From: Pseudomonas antarctica
GTDB lineage: Bacteria > Pseudomonadota > Gammaproteobacteria > Pseudomonadales > Pseudomonadaceae
Direction of reading: 5' to 3'
DNA length: 64,000 nt
Assembly (NCBI RefSeq): GCF_001647715.1
Contig: NZ_CP015600.1
Span: forward strand, 1,302,001 to 1,366,000
A program made the position numbers and the translations under genes. Position 1 is the stretch's first letter; each line of letters opens with the position of its first letter. This document shows positions 55,725 to 63,342 of this stretch, one piece after another. A model generated the notes under the pieces. The model saw only the letters and a program-made list of their open reading frames with translations, was not told the origin of the DNA and searched no databases.

Positions 55725-56017
55725 CCACATCCGTCATTACTAATCGCGAGATTGCTTGCATTGCCATGAATGAGTTGCGGGCCTGCAAGGAGGCGCTTAC
55801 ACAGGTCGAGGCTTTGTTTTTTTCAATGCAAAACGATGACCTCGTGCGCGAAACCCTCGACCAGCTGGTAATCCTGGGCGCGTCAGTAGCGGGAGGTATG
55901 TCCAGCCAAGCGGAAGCCACCCTCGAAAAGTTACGCAGCGACCTGTTCGCCACTGGACCGGCGCCACGAAACGGCGATTCCGAAAACGTGGCGCGGGATT
56001 CGGAGGTGCGTCCATGA
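55721..56017 (+). CDS. Hypothetical phage protein
   Basis: A 98-residue protein that starts with GTG inside the previous stop (GTGA). It is mostly helical (NELRACKEALTQVEALFFSM, LVRETLDQLVILGASVAGG). No recognisable motif; the tight coupling to its neighbours supports it as a real gene. Confidence 0.55.
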   Translation: MTTSVITNREIACIAMNELRACKEALTQVEALFFSMQNDDLVRETLDQLVILGASVAGGMSSQAEATLEKLRSDLFATGPAPRNGDSENVARDSEVRP

Positions 56018-56304
56018 CCACCTCCTTGGCCATCATCGATTGCCTCGAAGGGGAACTTCTGGATGACACAGTCCTAAGTGCCGAAGACATGGCCCGTATG
56101 AACGAGGCTCGCGCCGCATTCAGGGAGCTCAGGGCAATCCTGATGCTGCAAGTTATTCCGGCGCTGGGTGGCTTTGAAAACCCATTGGCCACGGAAATTG
56201 AGCGTCGCATAGAGATGGTGACGTTTCGCAGCCGGAACTTCCTTTTCCCGCATCGGCACGCTGGCGCTGCCCACGACGCGATTCACGTCGGGAGCCGCCC
56301 ATGA
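56014..56304 (+). CDS. Hypothetical phage protein
   Basis: A 96-residue protein starting MTTSLAIIDCLEGELL with a helical middle (MARMNEARAAFRELRAILML). No motif was recognised. It overlaps the genes on both sides by four bases. Confidence 0.55.
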   Translation: MTTSLAIIDCLEGELLDDTVLSAEDMARMNEARAAFRELRAILMLQVIPALGGFENPLATEIERRIEMVTFRSRNFLFPHRHAGAAHDAIHVGSRP

Positions 56305-57104
56305 CCATCGCCGAATTCCCAGACGGCGGTGCCGTCATCACCATTCACAACACCGAGCTGCCCATCGTCGAGTACAGGGGCCAGCGGGTGGTCACGCTGG
56401 CGATGATCGACGAGGTTCATCAGCGTGTCGATGGTACCGCTGCGCGCAATTTTCGCGAGAATCGCCAGCGCTTCATTGAGGGGGCTGACTACTTTCTGCT
56501 CGCCAAGTCCCAAAACCTTGAAATCCAAGGTTTAGGTGCCGAGATTCCCAACAGGGGACTGATCGTGCTTACGGAGCAGGGCTACCTGATGATCGTCAAA
56601 TCGTTGACCGATGATCTGGCCTGGGACGTACAGCGCCAACTGGTAAATCGATACTTTCGTGCGGAGCCCAAACTGGCGCCGGCGCTACCCACCGACTTCA
56701 TCAGCGCCTTGGAGCATCTGCTGGAATCCAAACGCTCCGAGAAGTTGGCGATCGAGCAGCGTGACCACGCTATCGAAACCAAAGCCGAGATCGGTTCGCG
56801 TCGTGAAGCGACCGCGATGGCCACGGCTTCTGCAGCCGTTCGCGAGGCTCGCCAACTTAAGGAACGCCTAGGCATGGGTGTGATTCAGGCAACCATCGTC
56901 GCCGTCGAGAAGGCCCTTGATCGCGAGTTCGGCAGGAGTGGCTGGCGCCCGCTCAAGAAGTGGTGCCAAGCACGCGGCATCAAAGCCTCTCACGTTATCC
57001 ATCCCACATTCGGCTCGGTTATCGCCTGGCCCGCTGGCGCCTGGATGGACGTTTACCAAATTGACCTGGCTGACCTGTTTGGCGCCGATGGAGATTCCCA
57101 GTGA
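56301..57104 (+). CDS. ORF6N-domain antirepressor-like protein
   Basis: A 267-residue phage regulator. The N-terminal ORF6N domain spans about 15-115 (VVTLAMIDEVHQR, AARNFRENRQRFIEGADYF, LTEQGYLMIVKSL). A coiled linker follows (ESKRSEKLAIEQRDHAIE). A C-terminal block of about 90 residues contains GRSGWRPLKKWCQARGIKA. ORF6N proteins act as antirepressors or early regulators. It sits in the middle of the early operon with four-base overlaps. Confidence 0.78.
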   Translation: MTIAEFPDGGAVITIHNTELPIVEYRGQRVVTLAMIDEVHQRVDGTAARNFRENRQRFIEGADYFLLAKSQNLEIQGLGAEIPNRGLIVLTEQGYLMIVKSLTDDLAWDVQRQLVNRYFRAEPKLAPALPTDFISALEHLLESKRSEKLAIEQRDHAIETKAEIGSRREATAMATASAAVREARQLKERLGMGVIQATIVAVEKALDREFGRSGWRPLKKWCQARGIKASHVIHPTFGSVIAWPAGAWMDVYQIDLADLFGADGDSQ

Positions 57105-57547
57105 TCAAGAACAGCCCTGTTGTCGCCAGCCTTACGATGGAGATCGCTGCGATCATCCGGCAGCACCTTAACGTGCCAGAACCCACTGCAAAGGGCGGCG
57201 ACCTGGTATCGCTCGTTCAGGCGTACTGGCACATCCACAACCTGATCGATGCGCCAGAAGACCAGCCTCGCATCAAGCGCCACCCATTGAACCAAGGCCA
57301 GCTCATCGACCTGGAGCGCGTCTCTCTGACCATCTACCGCCAGATCATGGCTCTGACGGGACTGAGCTTTTATCCGGCCTGGCAGATCTGCGTTTCCGCT
57401 GTCCGCATCGAGGCGGCAGAAGAACTGCTCGACTCCGAGATTGGGGAGCTTGAGATTGCGCGACTCAAAAAGTGGGTTGATGACCTGAGCTTCAAAGACC
57501 AGATCATCGCTGAGCGCTGGATGGTGGAAGAGGGGGCTACAGCATGA
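57101..57547 (+). CDS. Hypothetical phage protein
   Basis: A 148-residue protein starting GTG (IKNSPVVASLTMEIAAIIRQH). It is predicted mostly helical with an acidic C terminus (EAAEELLDSEIGELEIARLK). Not recognised; a likely replication or regulation accessory by position only. Confidence 0.55.
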   Translation: MIKNSPVVASLTMEIAAIIRQHLNVPEPTAKGGDLVSLVQAYWHIHNLIDAPEDQPRIKRHPLNQGQLIDLERVSLTIYRQIMALTGLSFYPAWQICVSAVRIEAAEELLDSEIGELEIARLKKWVDDLSFKDQIIAERWMVEEGATA

Positions 57548-57942
57548 AGAAGTACAGCAAGAACGAACTCAAAGCCCAGATCATCGAGCTGTCGATTGAT
57601 CACCACCGTTCCAGTCTGGCCGTGAGCCGCCGTCGCAATGAACTGAACGATATGTACCAGACCTACTTCCGCGCCCACGGCGAACCCGAGCCAAACCACC
57701 GCGGTATCCGTCTCGATGATCCTCGGTATGCCGGAGTGATCGAGTACACCAACGATGCGTGCACGGCGCTCCACAAGGCCAGACAGAAACGCTACAGCGC
57801 CAAGCGCCGCCTCGACACCGCCGTGCGCCGGCTGATGATCCTCACAGGCGCCTCTTTTGCGGTACCTGATGCACTTGTGGCGAAACGTCCGGCGTTGACG
57901 CTGGTAAGGCGCGCCACGGCGAGCGGGGAGACGTTGCAATGA
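57544..57942 (+). CDS. Hypothetical basic phage protein
   Basis: A 132-residue lysine- and arginine-rich helical protein (KKYSKNELKAQIIELSIDHH, KARQKRYSAKRRLDTAVRRL). The charge suggests nucleic-acid binding, but no fold is recognisable. It is coupled by four-base overlaps to both neighbours. Confidence 0.55.
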   Translation: MKKYSKNELKAQIIELSIDHHRSSLAVSRRRNELNDMYQTYFRAHGEPEPNHRGIRLDDPRYAGVIEYTNDACTALHKARQKRYSAKRRLDTAVRRLMILTGASFAVPDALVAKRPALTLVRRATASGETLQ

Positions 57943-58166
57943 CCACCACCAACCCTCTTGCCCCCCCCCAGGACGCCCGTACAGCGCCGGTAATCGTCGG
58001 CCCATGGCCGAGCTATGCCTCGTTCGCCGATCTGCCCGAGCGCGAGCGCTGGAAGATGTACAGCGGCGCCAAGGCTCATCGCGAGCTGCTGGAACAGGCG
58101 GGCTTCGTCATGTCTGAGACCTATGACGACTTCGTGCGCCGGGTGACGCGGGAGCTGAACGTATGA
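57939..58166 (+). CDS. Hypothetical phage protein with a C9 tract
   Basis: A 75-residue protein. A run of nine C bases (57961-57969) encodes Pro-Pro near the N terminus (NPLAPPQDAR). One base gained or lost there would shift the frame. The rest is helical (RWKMYSGAKAHRELLEQAG). Not recognised. Confidence 0.55.
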   Translation: MTTTNPLAPPQDARTAPVIVGPWPSYASFADLPERERWKMYSGAKAHRELLEQAGFVMSETYDDFVRRVTRELNV

Positions 58167-58915
58167 GCATCATTCGCGCCCCTCGTCCTGAGGGAAATTT
58201 CTACCTGCTCAACAAAGCAATCAGTGAGGACCAGCGCCTGAGTTGGGGCGCCAGGGGAATGCTGGTGTTCCTTCTGGGCAAGCCTGATCACTGGGAAGTC
58301 TCCACGCACCATCTAATCGGGCAGACCAAGGATTGCCTGGGCAAGGCATCGGGCCGCGATGCCGTCAGGGGCCTGATACGCGAGCTTGAGCAGGCCGGCT
58401 ATCTGCAAATCTTCCTTGAGCGTGCCGAAGGTGGCGAGTTCGGCGGAAGGTCCTACACCGTGTCGGAATCACCGGCGACGGATTATCCGGGCCCGGTTGA
58501 ACCGTCGCCGGTAAATCCCCCCCTAGTAAGTATTGAAGGTAAGCAAGTACTGAATAAGGCAGCAAGTACTGAAAAACCTATGGCTGACAAGGATCTGGCC
58601 GAAGCCTTCGAAGTGTTCTGGAAGCTGTACCCGAACAAGAAATCGAAGAAAGACGCTCGCAAGGCATGGGACAAGCTCAAGCCAAGCGCTGAACTTCGCC
58701 TGACTCTGATGACCGCTCTGGGCAACCACCGCGCTTCCCGCGACTGGACCAAGGATGACGGCCGCTACGTTCCGAATGCGGCTACTTGGCTCAACGGTGA
58801 GCGCTGGACTGACGAGCTCAAGCCCGCATATGGCACCACGCACCACGCCAACCAAAGCGCCGTCCTCAGCGTCCCAACCCACACCCAGGAGATGTACCCC
58901 AATGACCGTTTCTAA
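58163..58915 (+). CDS. Lambda O-like replication initiator
   Basis: A 250-residue protein with a winged-helix N-terminal domain (about 12-95: LSWGARGMLVFLLGKPDHWEVS, DAVRGLIRELEQAGYLQIF). A low-complexity linker (100-140) follows, then a C-terminal domain typical of phage replication proteins that meet the helicase loader (FEVFWKLYPNKKSKKDARKAW). The linker's DNA holds three iteron-like repeats, as in lambda O. A DnaC-like loader and a DnaB-like helicase follow directly. Confidence 0.82.
   Translation: MSIIRAPRPEGNFYLLNKAISEDQRLSWGARGMLVFLLGKPDHWEVSTHHLIGQTKDCLGKASGRDAVRGLIRELEQAGYLQIFLERAEGGEFGGRSYTVSESPATDYPGPVEPSPVNPPLVSIEGKQVLNKAASTEKPMADKDLAEAFEVFWKLYPNKKSKKDARKAWDKLKPSAELRLTLMTALGNHRASRDWTKDDGRYVPNAATWLNGERWTDELKPAYGTTHHANQSAVLSVPTHTQEMYPNDRF
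58528..58573 (+). other. Candidate phage replication origin (iterons)
   Basis: Three direct copies of AAGTAYTGAA at 58528-58537, 58545-58554 and 58564-58573, spaced 17 and 19 bases, lie in a locally AT-rich stretch within the linker-coding part of the initiator gene. Lambda keeps its origin iterons in the same place inside gene O. Confidence 0.6.
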
Positions 58916-59723
58916 ATTCATCCTGGCGCCGGAGTTGGCTGAAACCCGTGAGAAGTCGTGCGGTACTCCAGGGCACAACGCGTTCAAGCAGTCGCTGGTT
59001 GAACAGTTCGACGGATCGTGGAAGCTCAACACTTGCCCGGCGTGCCGCTGGCAGGCGCTGTACAACACGCCAAAGGATCAGGACGCGCACCTGCAGGCCG
59101 TGCTGGAGGTCGCAGCCGAACGCTTGAACGAAGACCTGATCGCCACCGGGATCACGCCACGCTTTCGCAAGTGCAGCCTCAGCAGCTACGTCACCGGCGA
59201 CGACAAGGCCAAGCAGCGCGCACTGAGCATCTGCCGCAAGTACGCCGATAAGTTCGACGAGCATCGTGCCGCCGGCCGCGCGCTGATGCTGATGGGCGAG
59301 ATCGGTACCGGCAAAACGCATCTGGCCTGCGCAATCTTGCAGTGCATTGTTCGCAACGACGGCAGCACAGGCCTGATCGTTACCGCCGAGTCGATCACCC
59401 AGGCGGTAACCGATAGCTTCCGCAGCAACTCGGGGCCGTCCAAGACGGATCTGATCAACGAGCTGGCATCTGTCGACCTGCTGGTGATCGATGAGGTTGG
59501 TATGCACACCGCGAAGCCTGGGAAGGACTTCACGCCCGGCCTGTTGCACGAGGTGATCGACCGTCGCTACCAACTGATCAAGCCCGCCATCCTGATCAGC
59601 AATCAGAAACCGGAGGATCTGCACACCTTCATCGGCCCGCGCGCCGCTGATCGCCTGCGCGAAAACGAGGGCCTACTGGCGCCGTTCACTTGGAAGTCTG
59701 CTCGATCGGGAGGCCTGGCATGA
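58902..59723 (+). CDS. DnaC-like helicase loader ATPase
   Basis: A 273-residue AAA+ ATPase of the DnaC/IstB group. Walker A is GEIGTGKTH and Walker B is VDLLVIDEVGM. The N-terminal part has a possible zinc site (CGTPG and CPACRW). It would load the DnaB-like helicase encoded next onto DNA opened by the O-like protein. The ATG at 58902 has AGGAG upstream; it overlaps the initiator gene by 14 bases. Confidence 0.85.
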   Translation: MTVSKFILAPELAETREKSCGTPGHNAFKQSLVEQFDGSWKLNTCPACRWQALYNTPKDQDAHLQAVLEVAAERLNEDLIATGITPRFRKCSLSSYVTGDDKAKQRALSICRKYADKFDEHRAAGRALMLMGEIGTGKTHLACAILQCIVRNDGSTGLIVTAESITQAVTDSFRSNSGPSKTDLINELASVDLLVIDEVGMHTAKPGKDFTPGLLHEVIDRRYQLIKPAILISNQKPEDLHTFIGPRAADRLRENEGLLAPFTWKSARSGGLA

Positions 59724-61156
59724 GGGATTACCCTGAGTTCGACGGCTCCCCATCTTCCTACCAGCAGGTTCCCGATTCGGCGCTCTACAGCCATGAGGCT
59801 GAATACGCCCTGATTGGCAGCATGATCCAGCAATCCGACCTGATCGATGAGGCCGGAGGGAAGCTGTCCGTAGCGGATTTCCACCATCCCGCGTGCGCCG
59901 AGTTGTTCGAGGTCGTGCTGGGGCTGCGCTCCAGAGGTCGCGCAGTGGACGTTGTGACCATCTGTGAGGCTCGCCCTTTCCTTGCTGACGGGCAGAGCTC
60001 TGTGGCTGCTGTAGGGATTCTGGTGCAGAACACGCCGAGCGCCGCGAACTTTGACGAATACGCACGGGTCGTCAAGCAGCGCTCCGTGGCTCGCCGGGTT
60101 ATCGCCGCCGCGAGAATCATGAGCCAGCGCCTGATCGACGGTGAGGCGCTTGATGAGGTGATGAGCCAGGGCCAGCAGGCGTGGGTGTCGCTTGAAGCGG
60201 AGGGTCTCGACTCCCGCCGCCGGTACCGGTTCATCAAGGACATTCTGCCCGAGGCGATCGATGGCGTTGACCGCCGGTTCAACCGGACAGCAAGCCTCGG
60301 GTTCGATACGGGCCTGCCGTCGCTGGATGAATTCATCCCGGGTATCTGTCCTGGCCACGTCGTGGTGGTGGCGGGAACGCCCGGCAGTGGCAAGACCACC
60401 CTGGGTCTAGGCATCGCCGAGCGTGTCGCCCTGGTCAAGAACGAGCCGGCGCTGGTGTTCTCGCTGGAAATGACGGACGTGGAGCTGACGAACAGGTCGT
60501 TGGCTTCGGTCGGTAGCGTACAGCTCAAGCACATCAACGAAGGCCACTCGATGACCGACGCTGATTGGCCAGGCCTAACCTCGGCGGTGAACAAGCTGAT
60601 GGATGCCCCGCTGATCATGTGCGACGACTCTTCGTTGACTCTGCGGGACATTCGCCAAATCTGCCGGACAGTGAAGCGCGAGCACGGCCTGGCGTTCGTC
60701 GCCCTGGATTACATCGGCCTGGTCAACGGCGAAACCAAAGCGGCAAGCCGGTACGAGACGGTCACCGAGATCAGCAAAGGCTTGAAGCGTCTGGCAAAGG
60801 AGCTGGGCGTGCCGATCGTGGTGCTGGCGCAACTCAATCGCGGCCCGAGCAATCGCCCCAACAAGCGCCCGACCAAAAGCGACCTGCGCGACTCAGGGCA
60901 GATCGAGGCCGACGCCGACGTGGTGATCCTGGTGCACCGCGACGGTGAATCCGACGCAGGCAAGGCCGGGGTTACCGAGCTGATCGTCGACAAGAACCGG
61001 CACGGCCCGACCGGCTCATGCCGCGTCCAGCACCAGGGCGCCTATCACAGGTTTGTCGAGCTGATTGGCAACCCGTATCCGTCAGAAGAAGAGGTTGAGA
61101 TGGGGCGCCCGCTCGCCAGTCGCTTCAAGGGGAGGAAGAACGATGAGAAGTTTTAA
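59720..61156 (+). CDS. DnaB-like replicative helicase
   Basis: A 478-residue RecA-fold helicase. The N-terminal DnaB collar domain (about 28-125: EAEYALIGSMIQQSDL) is followed by a linker helix and the motor domain, with Walker A GTPGSGKTT and Walker B FVALDYIGLV. The DnaB stretch GLKRLAKELGVPIVVLAQLN is present. It starts within ATGA after the loader stop. With its own initiator, loader and helicase the phage can assemble a replication fork largely independently of host DnaA/DnaC. Confidence 0.9.
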   Translation: MRDYPEFDGSPSSYQQVPDSALYSHEAEYALIGSMIQQSDLIDEAGGKLSVADFHHPACAELFEVVLGLRSRGRAVDVVTICEARPFLADGQSSVAAVGILVQNTPSAANFDEYARVVKQRSVARRVIAAARIMSQRLIDGEALDEVMSQGQQAWVSLEAEGLDSRRRYRFIKDILPEAIDGVDRRFNRTASLGFDTGLPSLDEFIPGICPGHVVVVAGTPGSGKTTLGLGIAERVALVKNEPALVFSLEMTDVELTNRSLASVGSVQLKHINEGHSMTDADWPGLTSAVNKLMDAPLIMCDDSSLTLRDIRQICRTVKREHGLAFVALDYIGLVNGETKAASRYETVTEISKGLKRLAKELGVPIVVLAQLNRGPSNRPNKRPTKSDLRDSGQIEADADVVILVHRDGESDAGKAGVTELIVDKNRHGPTGSCRVQHQGAYHRFVELIGNPYPSEEEVEMGRPLASRFKGRKNDEKF

Positions 61157-61733
61157 GCTGCTTGACCGCCTGCTGGGGCGGAGCGCCGCTCCCGCACCTT
61201 TCGTTTCCGGTGAATCGCTGAGAGCCTTGCAGTCCGCCCTGGAAGCCGGAAAGCCATGCGTTCTTCCCTTGGGCACGACTGTCGTACCGGCGCCCGAATA
61301 TCCCGAAGCCGAGCGCATCGCCGCATCGATCCGCGACTATCCCGAGGATTGGGCCTGGACGATGAAGGGTTACAAGTTGATCCACACCCCAAGCGGGTTC
61401 GTCTTGTGGGTGGCAAACCAAGACTATGGTCTGGCCGAGGTCTACAGCAACGGCGGTAAAGGTGATTTCTCCAAGCCCGAGCAGGCAATCATCTGGCCCG
61501 CGGTCGAGGGTTGGCTGGCGCGGCGCAAGGTCGGGTTCACCGGGCGACTGCCGAAGGCTCGTATCACCGGCCGCAGCGGCACGTTCTGGTGCTACGCCAA
61601 GGAACACCCCTGGGCTGGAGTTGGGGATTCGCCCGAGGAAGCGTATCGCGCCTGGAGCCATGCGATCTCATCCCAGGCTCGCAACGGCATGAAGCCAAAC
61701 GAATATCTGCAAGTACGGAGTGCCACTCTATGA
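61143..61733 (+). CDS. Hypothetical phage protein
   Basis: A 196-residue protein starting MRSFKLLDRLLGRS. The middle has an aromatic-rich strand pattern (GYKLIHTPSGFVLWVANQDYG, GKGDFSKPEQAIIWP). Not recognised. It overlaps the helicase gene by 14 bases and the next gene by four. Confidence 0.6.
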   Translation: MRSFKLLDRLLGRSAAPAPFVSGESLRALQSALEAGKPCVLPLGTTVVPAPEYPEAERIAASIRDYPEDWAWTMKGYKLIHTPSGFVLWVANQDYGLAEVYSNGGKGDFSKPEQAIIWPAVEGWLARRKVGFTGRLPKARITGRSGTFWCYAKEHPWAGVGDSPEEAYRAWSHAISSQARNGMKPNEYLQVRSATL

Positions 61734-62029
61734 GTAACGTCACGGCGGCATTGCCGCGCAAAAGCCTGCAGGAACATGAGCGCAAGTTCTTGAAGATTGC
61801 CGGGGACGGCCTGGCTCAAGAGAAGGTCGGTGGTGCGCTGGCATTGGCCTGCCTTCTGGATATGGTCGCCAGTTGGCACGCCACCCGGGTCAATATCGAG
61901 TTCGGGGATTACTGCAAGCGCTGGGTGGCAGAAGGGAACGCCAAGAGCAAGTCGGCCGACAAGCTGCTGCGAAATATCCTGGGCCTGGACGACAACCCGC
62001 CACCACGTCGAATTCGGAGGGCTGCATGA
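61730..62029 (+). CDS. Hypothetical phage protein
   Basis: A 99-residue protein starting MSNVTAALPRKSLQEHERKF, mostly helical (VGGALALACLLDMVASWHAT). Not recognised; coupled to both neighbours by four-base overlaps. Confidence 0.55.
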   Translation: MSNVTAALPRKSLQEHERKFLKIAGDGLAQEKVGGALALACLLDMVASWHATRVNIEFGDYCKRWVAEGNAKSKSADKLLRNILGLDDNPPPRRIRRAA

Positions 62030-62574
62030 GCGTATACCGCAGCGCAGAACACGCCGTAATGCGAGCAATGAACGTCGACTCGATATCGCTCCACAAAGGC
62101 GCTGGGTGGCAGAACAAGTACAAACCTGACGCATGGGAGGCTGAGCGCGCCGACAATCCTTGCCCAATGGATCGGTTTGATCAACTGACCCAGGACAGCA
62201 TGACCCGAGCGCTATTACGCCGAGTACTGGCGGCGCCGCAGTGGCATATCTTGGTGGCCCACTTCATGGTCGACCTTGACGGCTCAACCCAGCAGCAGCG
62301 CTTCGCCGCGATTGCGCACCTGGCCCGGTCAGCACCCGGCAAGTCTCACCACCTGTTCAGGACCAAGTGCGTGACGGCATGGGCAACACCGCGCCTTCCG
62401 GAGTCTTTCATGGTGCTGCACACCTGGGACAATGCCGAGACGCCCACGCCAGAAAAGACGCTGTATCGGTGGCGGTCTGACCTGCGCAAATGGCTGGAGG
62501 CCGAGCGGGACACGGCAATCGCTTCAGCCTGGGTTATTCTCAATGAAGCGGGGCTGATAGCAGAAGCGGCTTGA
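62026..62574 (+). CDS. Late-early phage protein, possible late-gene regulator
   Basis: A 182-residue protein ending the rightward early operon (MSVYRSAEHAVMRAMN; SDLRKWLEAERDTAIASAWV). In lambdoid phages a Q-type antiterminator or other late regulator sits at this position, but I see no diagnostic motif, so the role is only positional inference. A terminator follows at about 62642. Confidence 0.55.
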   Translation: MSVYRSAEHAVMRAMNVDSISLHKGAGWQNKYKPDAWEAERADNPCPMDRFDQLTQDSMTRALLRRVLAAPQWHILVAHFMVDLDGSTQQQRFAAIAHLARSAPGKSHHLFRTKCVTAWATPRLPESFMVLHTWDNAETPTPEKTLYRWRSDLRKWLEAERDTAIASAWVILNEAGLIAEAA

Positions 62575-62641
62575 CGAACTGAGAAAATGAGAATCTAATT
62601 CACCACATTGCGGTTGTGTGTCTAGGAGATGCACTGCCGCC

Positions 62642-62671
62642 GAACCCGACCATAGTGTTGGGTTTTTTTAT
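62642..62671 (+). terminator. Terminator of the replication operon
   Basis: AACCCGAC-CATA-GTGTTGGGTT followed by seven Ts, about 70 bases after the last gene of the operon. Confidence 0.8.
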
Positions 62672-62761
62672 GCCTGGGTTTAAGGCGTTGCTGTGATGAT
62701 CCGTTGACAGCCTCCGCTGGTTGGGCAAAGGTTGAGCTCTATTCAAAATGGAGCAGTACCG

Positions 62762-63079
62762 ATGCGGAAGATCCTCGCCATAGCAGCACTTCTTATGTCC
62801 ACGGCTGTAATTGCAGATGACCGGGTAACGTTGTCCGATATTCATGCAGGCCAGGCGCCGGAAGGATTCACCGCAGTAATGGGCACGGCTCATAACAATA
62901 CCAATGCGCCGCTGAAAGCTGTATTTGTGAAGTTCAAACTCTATGACGCGGGCTGGAATGTCATCGGAAACACAGTGGCTCACGCAACGGACATTGGCGC
63001 CGGGGAGAACTGGAAGTTTTCAGCACCAACCACCGCGCCATTTGCCCAAGCCAAACTGAGCGGCATTGACATCTACTGA
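62762..63079 (+). CDS. Secreted FxLYD-domain protein
   Basis: A 105-residue protein with a signal peptide (MRKILAIAALLMSTAVIADD) and an FxLYD domain (VKFKLYDAGWNVIGNTVAHA, GAGENWKFSAP). GGAG precedes the ATG at 62762. It is an isolated gene between two terminators, so it is probably expressed from the lysogen as a moron. FxLYD proteins are periplasmic beta-sandwich modules without a known enzymatic role. Confidence 0.75.
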   Translation: MRKILAIAALLMSTAVIADDRVTLSDIHAGQAPEGFTAVMGTAHNNTNAPLKAVFVKFKLYDAGWNVIGNTVAHATDIGAGENWKFSAPTTAPFAQAKLSGIDIY

Positions 63080-63090
63080 TTCCGTTTTAT

Positions 63091-63121
63091 GAAAGCCCGA
63101 CCACAGCGTCGGGTTTTTTTA
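63091..63121 (+). terminator. Terminator of the FxLYD gene
   Basis: AAGCCCGAC-CACA-GCGTCGGGTT followed by seven Ts. The 220 bases from here to the next gene hold no called gene, only a GC-rich leader with a GCTCGCC-ATATC-GGCGGGC stem before the tail gene. Confidence 0.85.
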
Positions 63122-63342
63122 TGTCCAAAAAACGATGTGAGAGCCATAGCCAGGGTGGGCCTTCGGGCGGGCCTGGACGCGGTATCGCCGGTAGTCACGC
63201 GTTACGAAAGAACACCGGCAGCTTGAGCAGCTCATCCTGTGCTATTGGGGCCGGCTCAGACGGACAGGCGTGGAGAGACACGCAAACTTATTTCAGAGGC
63301 TCGCCATATCGGCGGGCCTTTTCTCGTTATGAGGCACAGCAA

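Noticed and set aside
58517..58523. A C7 run in the initiator gene as a phase-variable tract
   Set aside because: Shorter than the C9 tract and within ordinary Pro codons; not convincing by itself.
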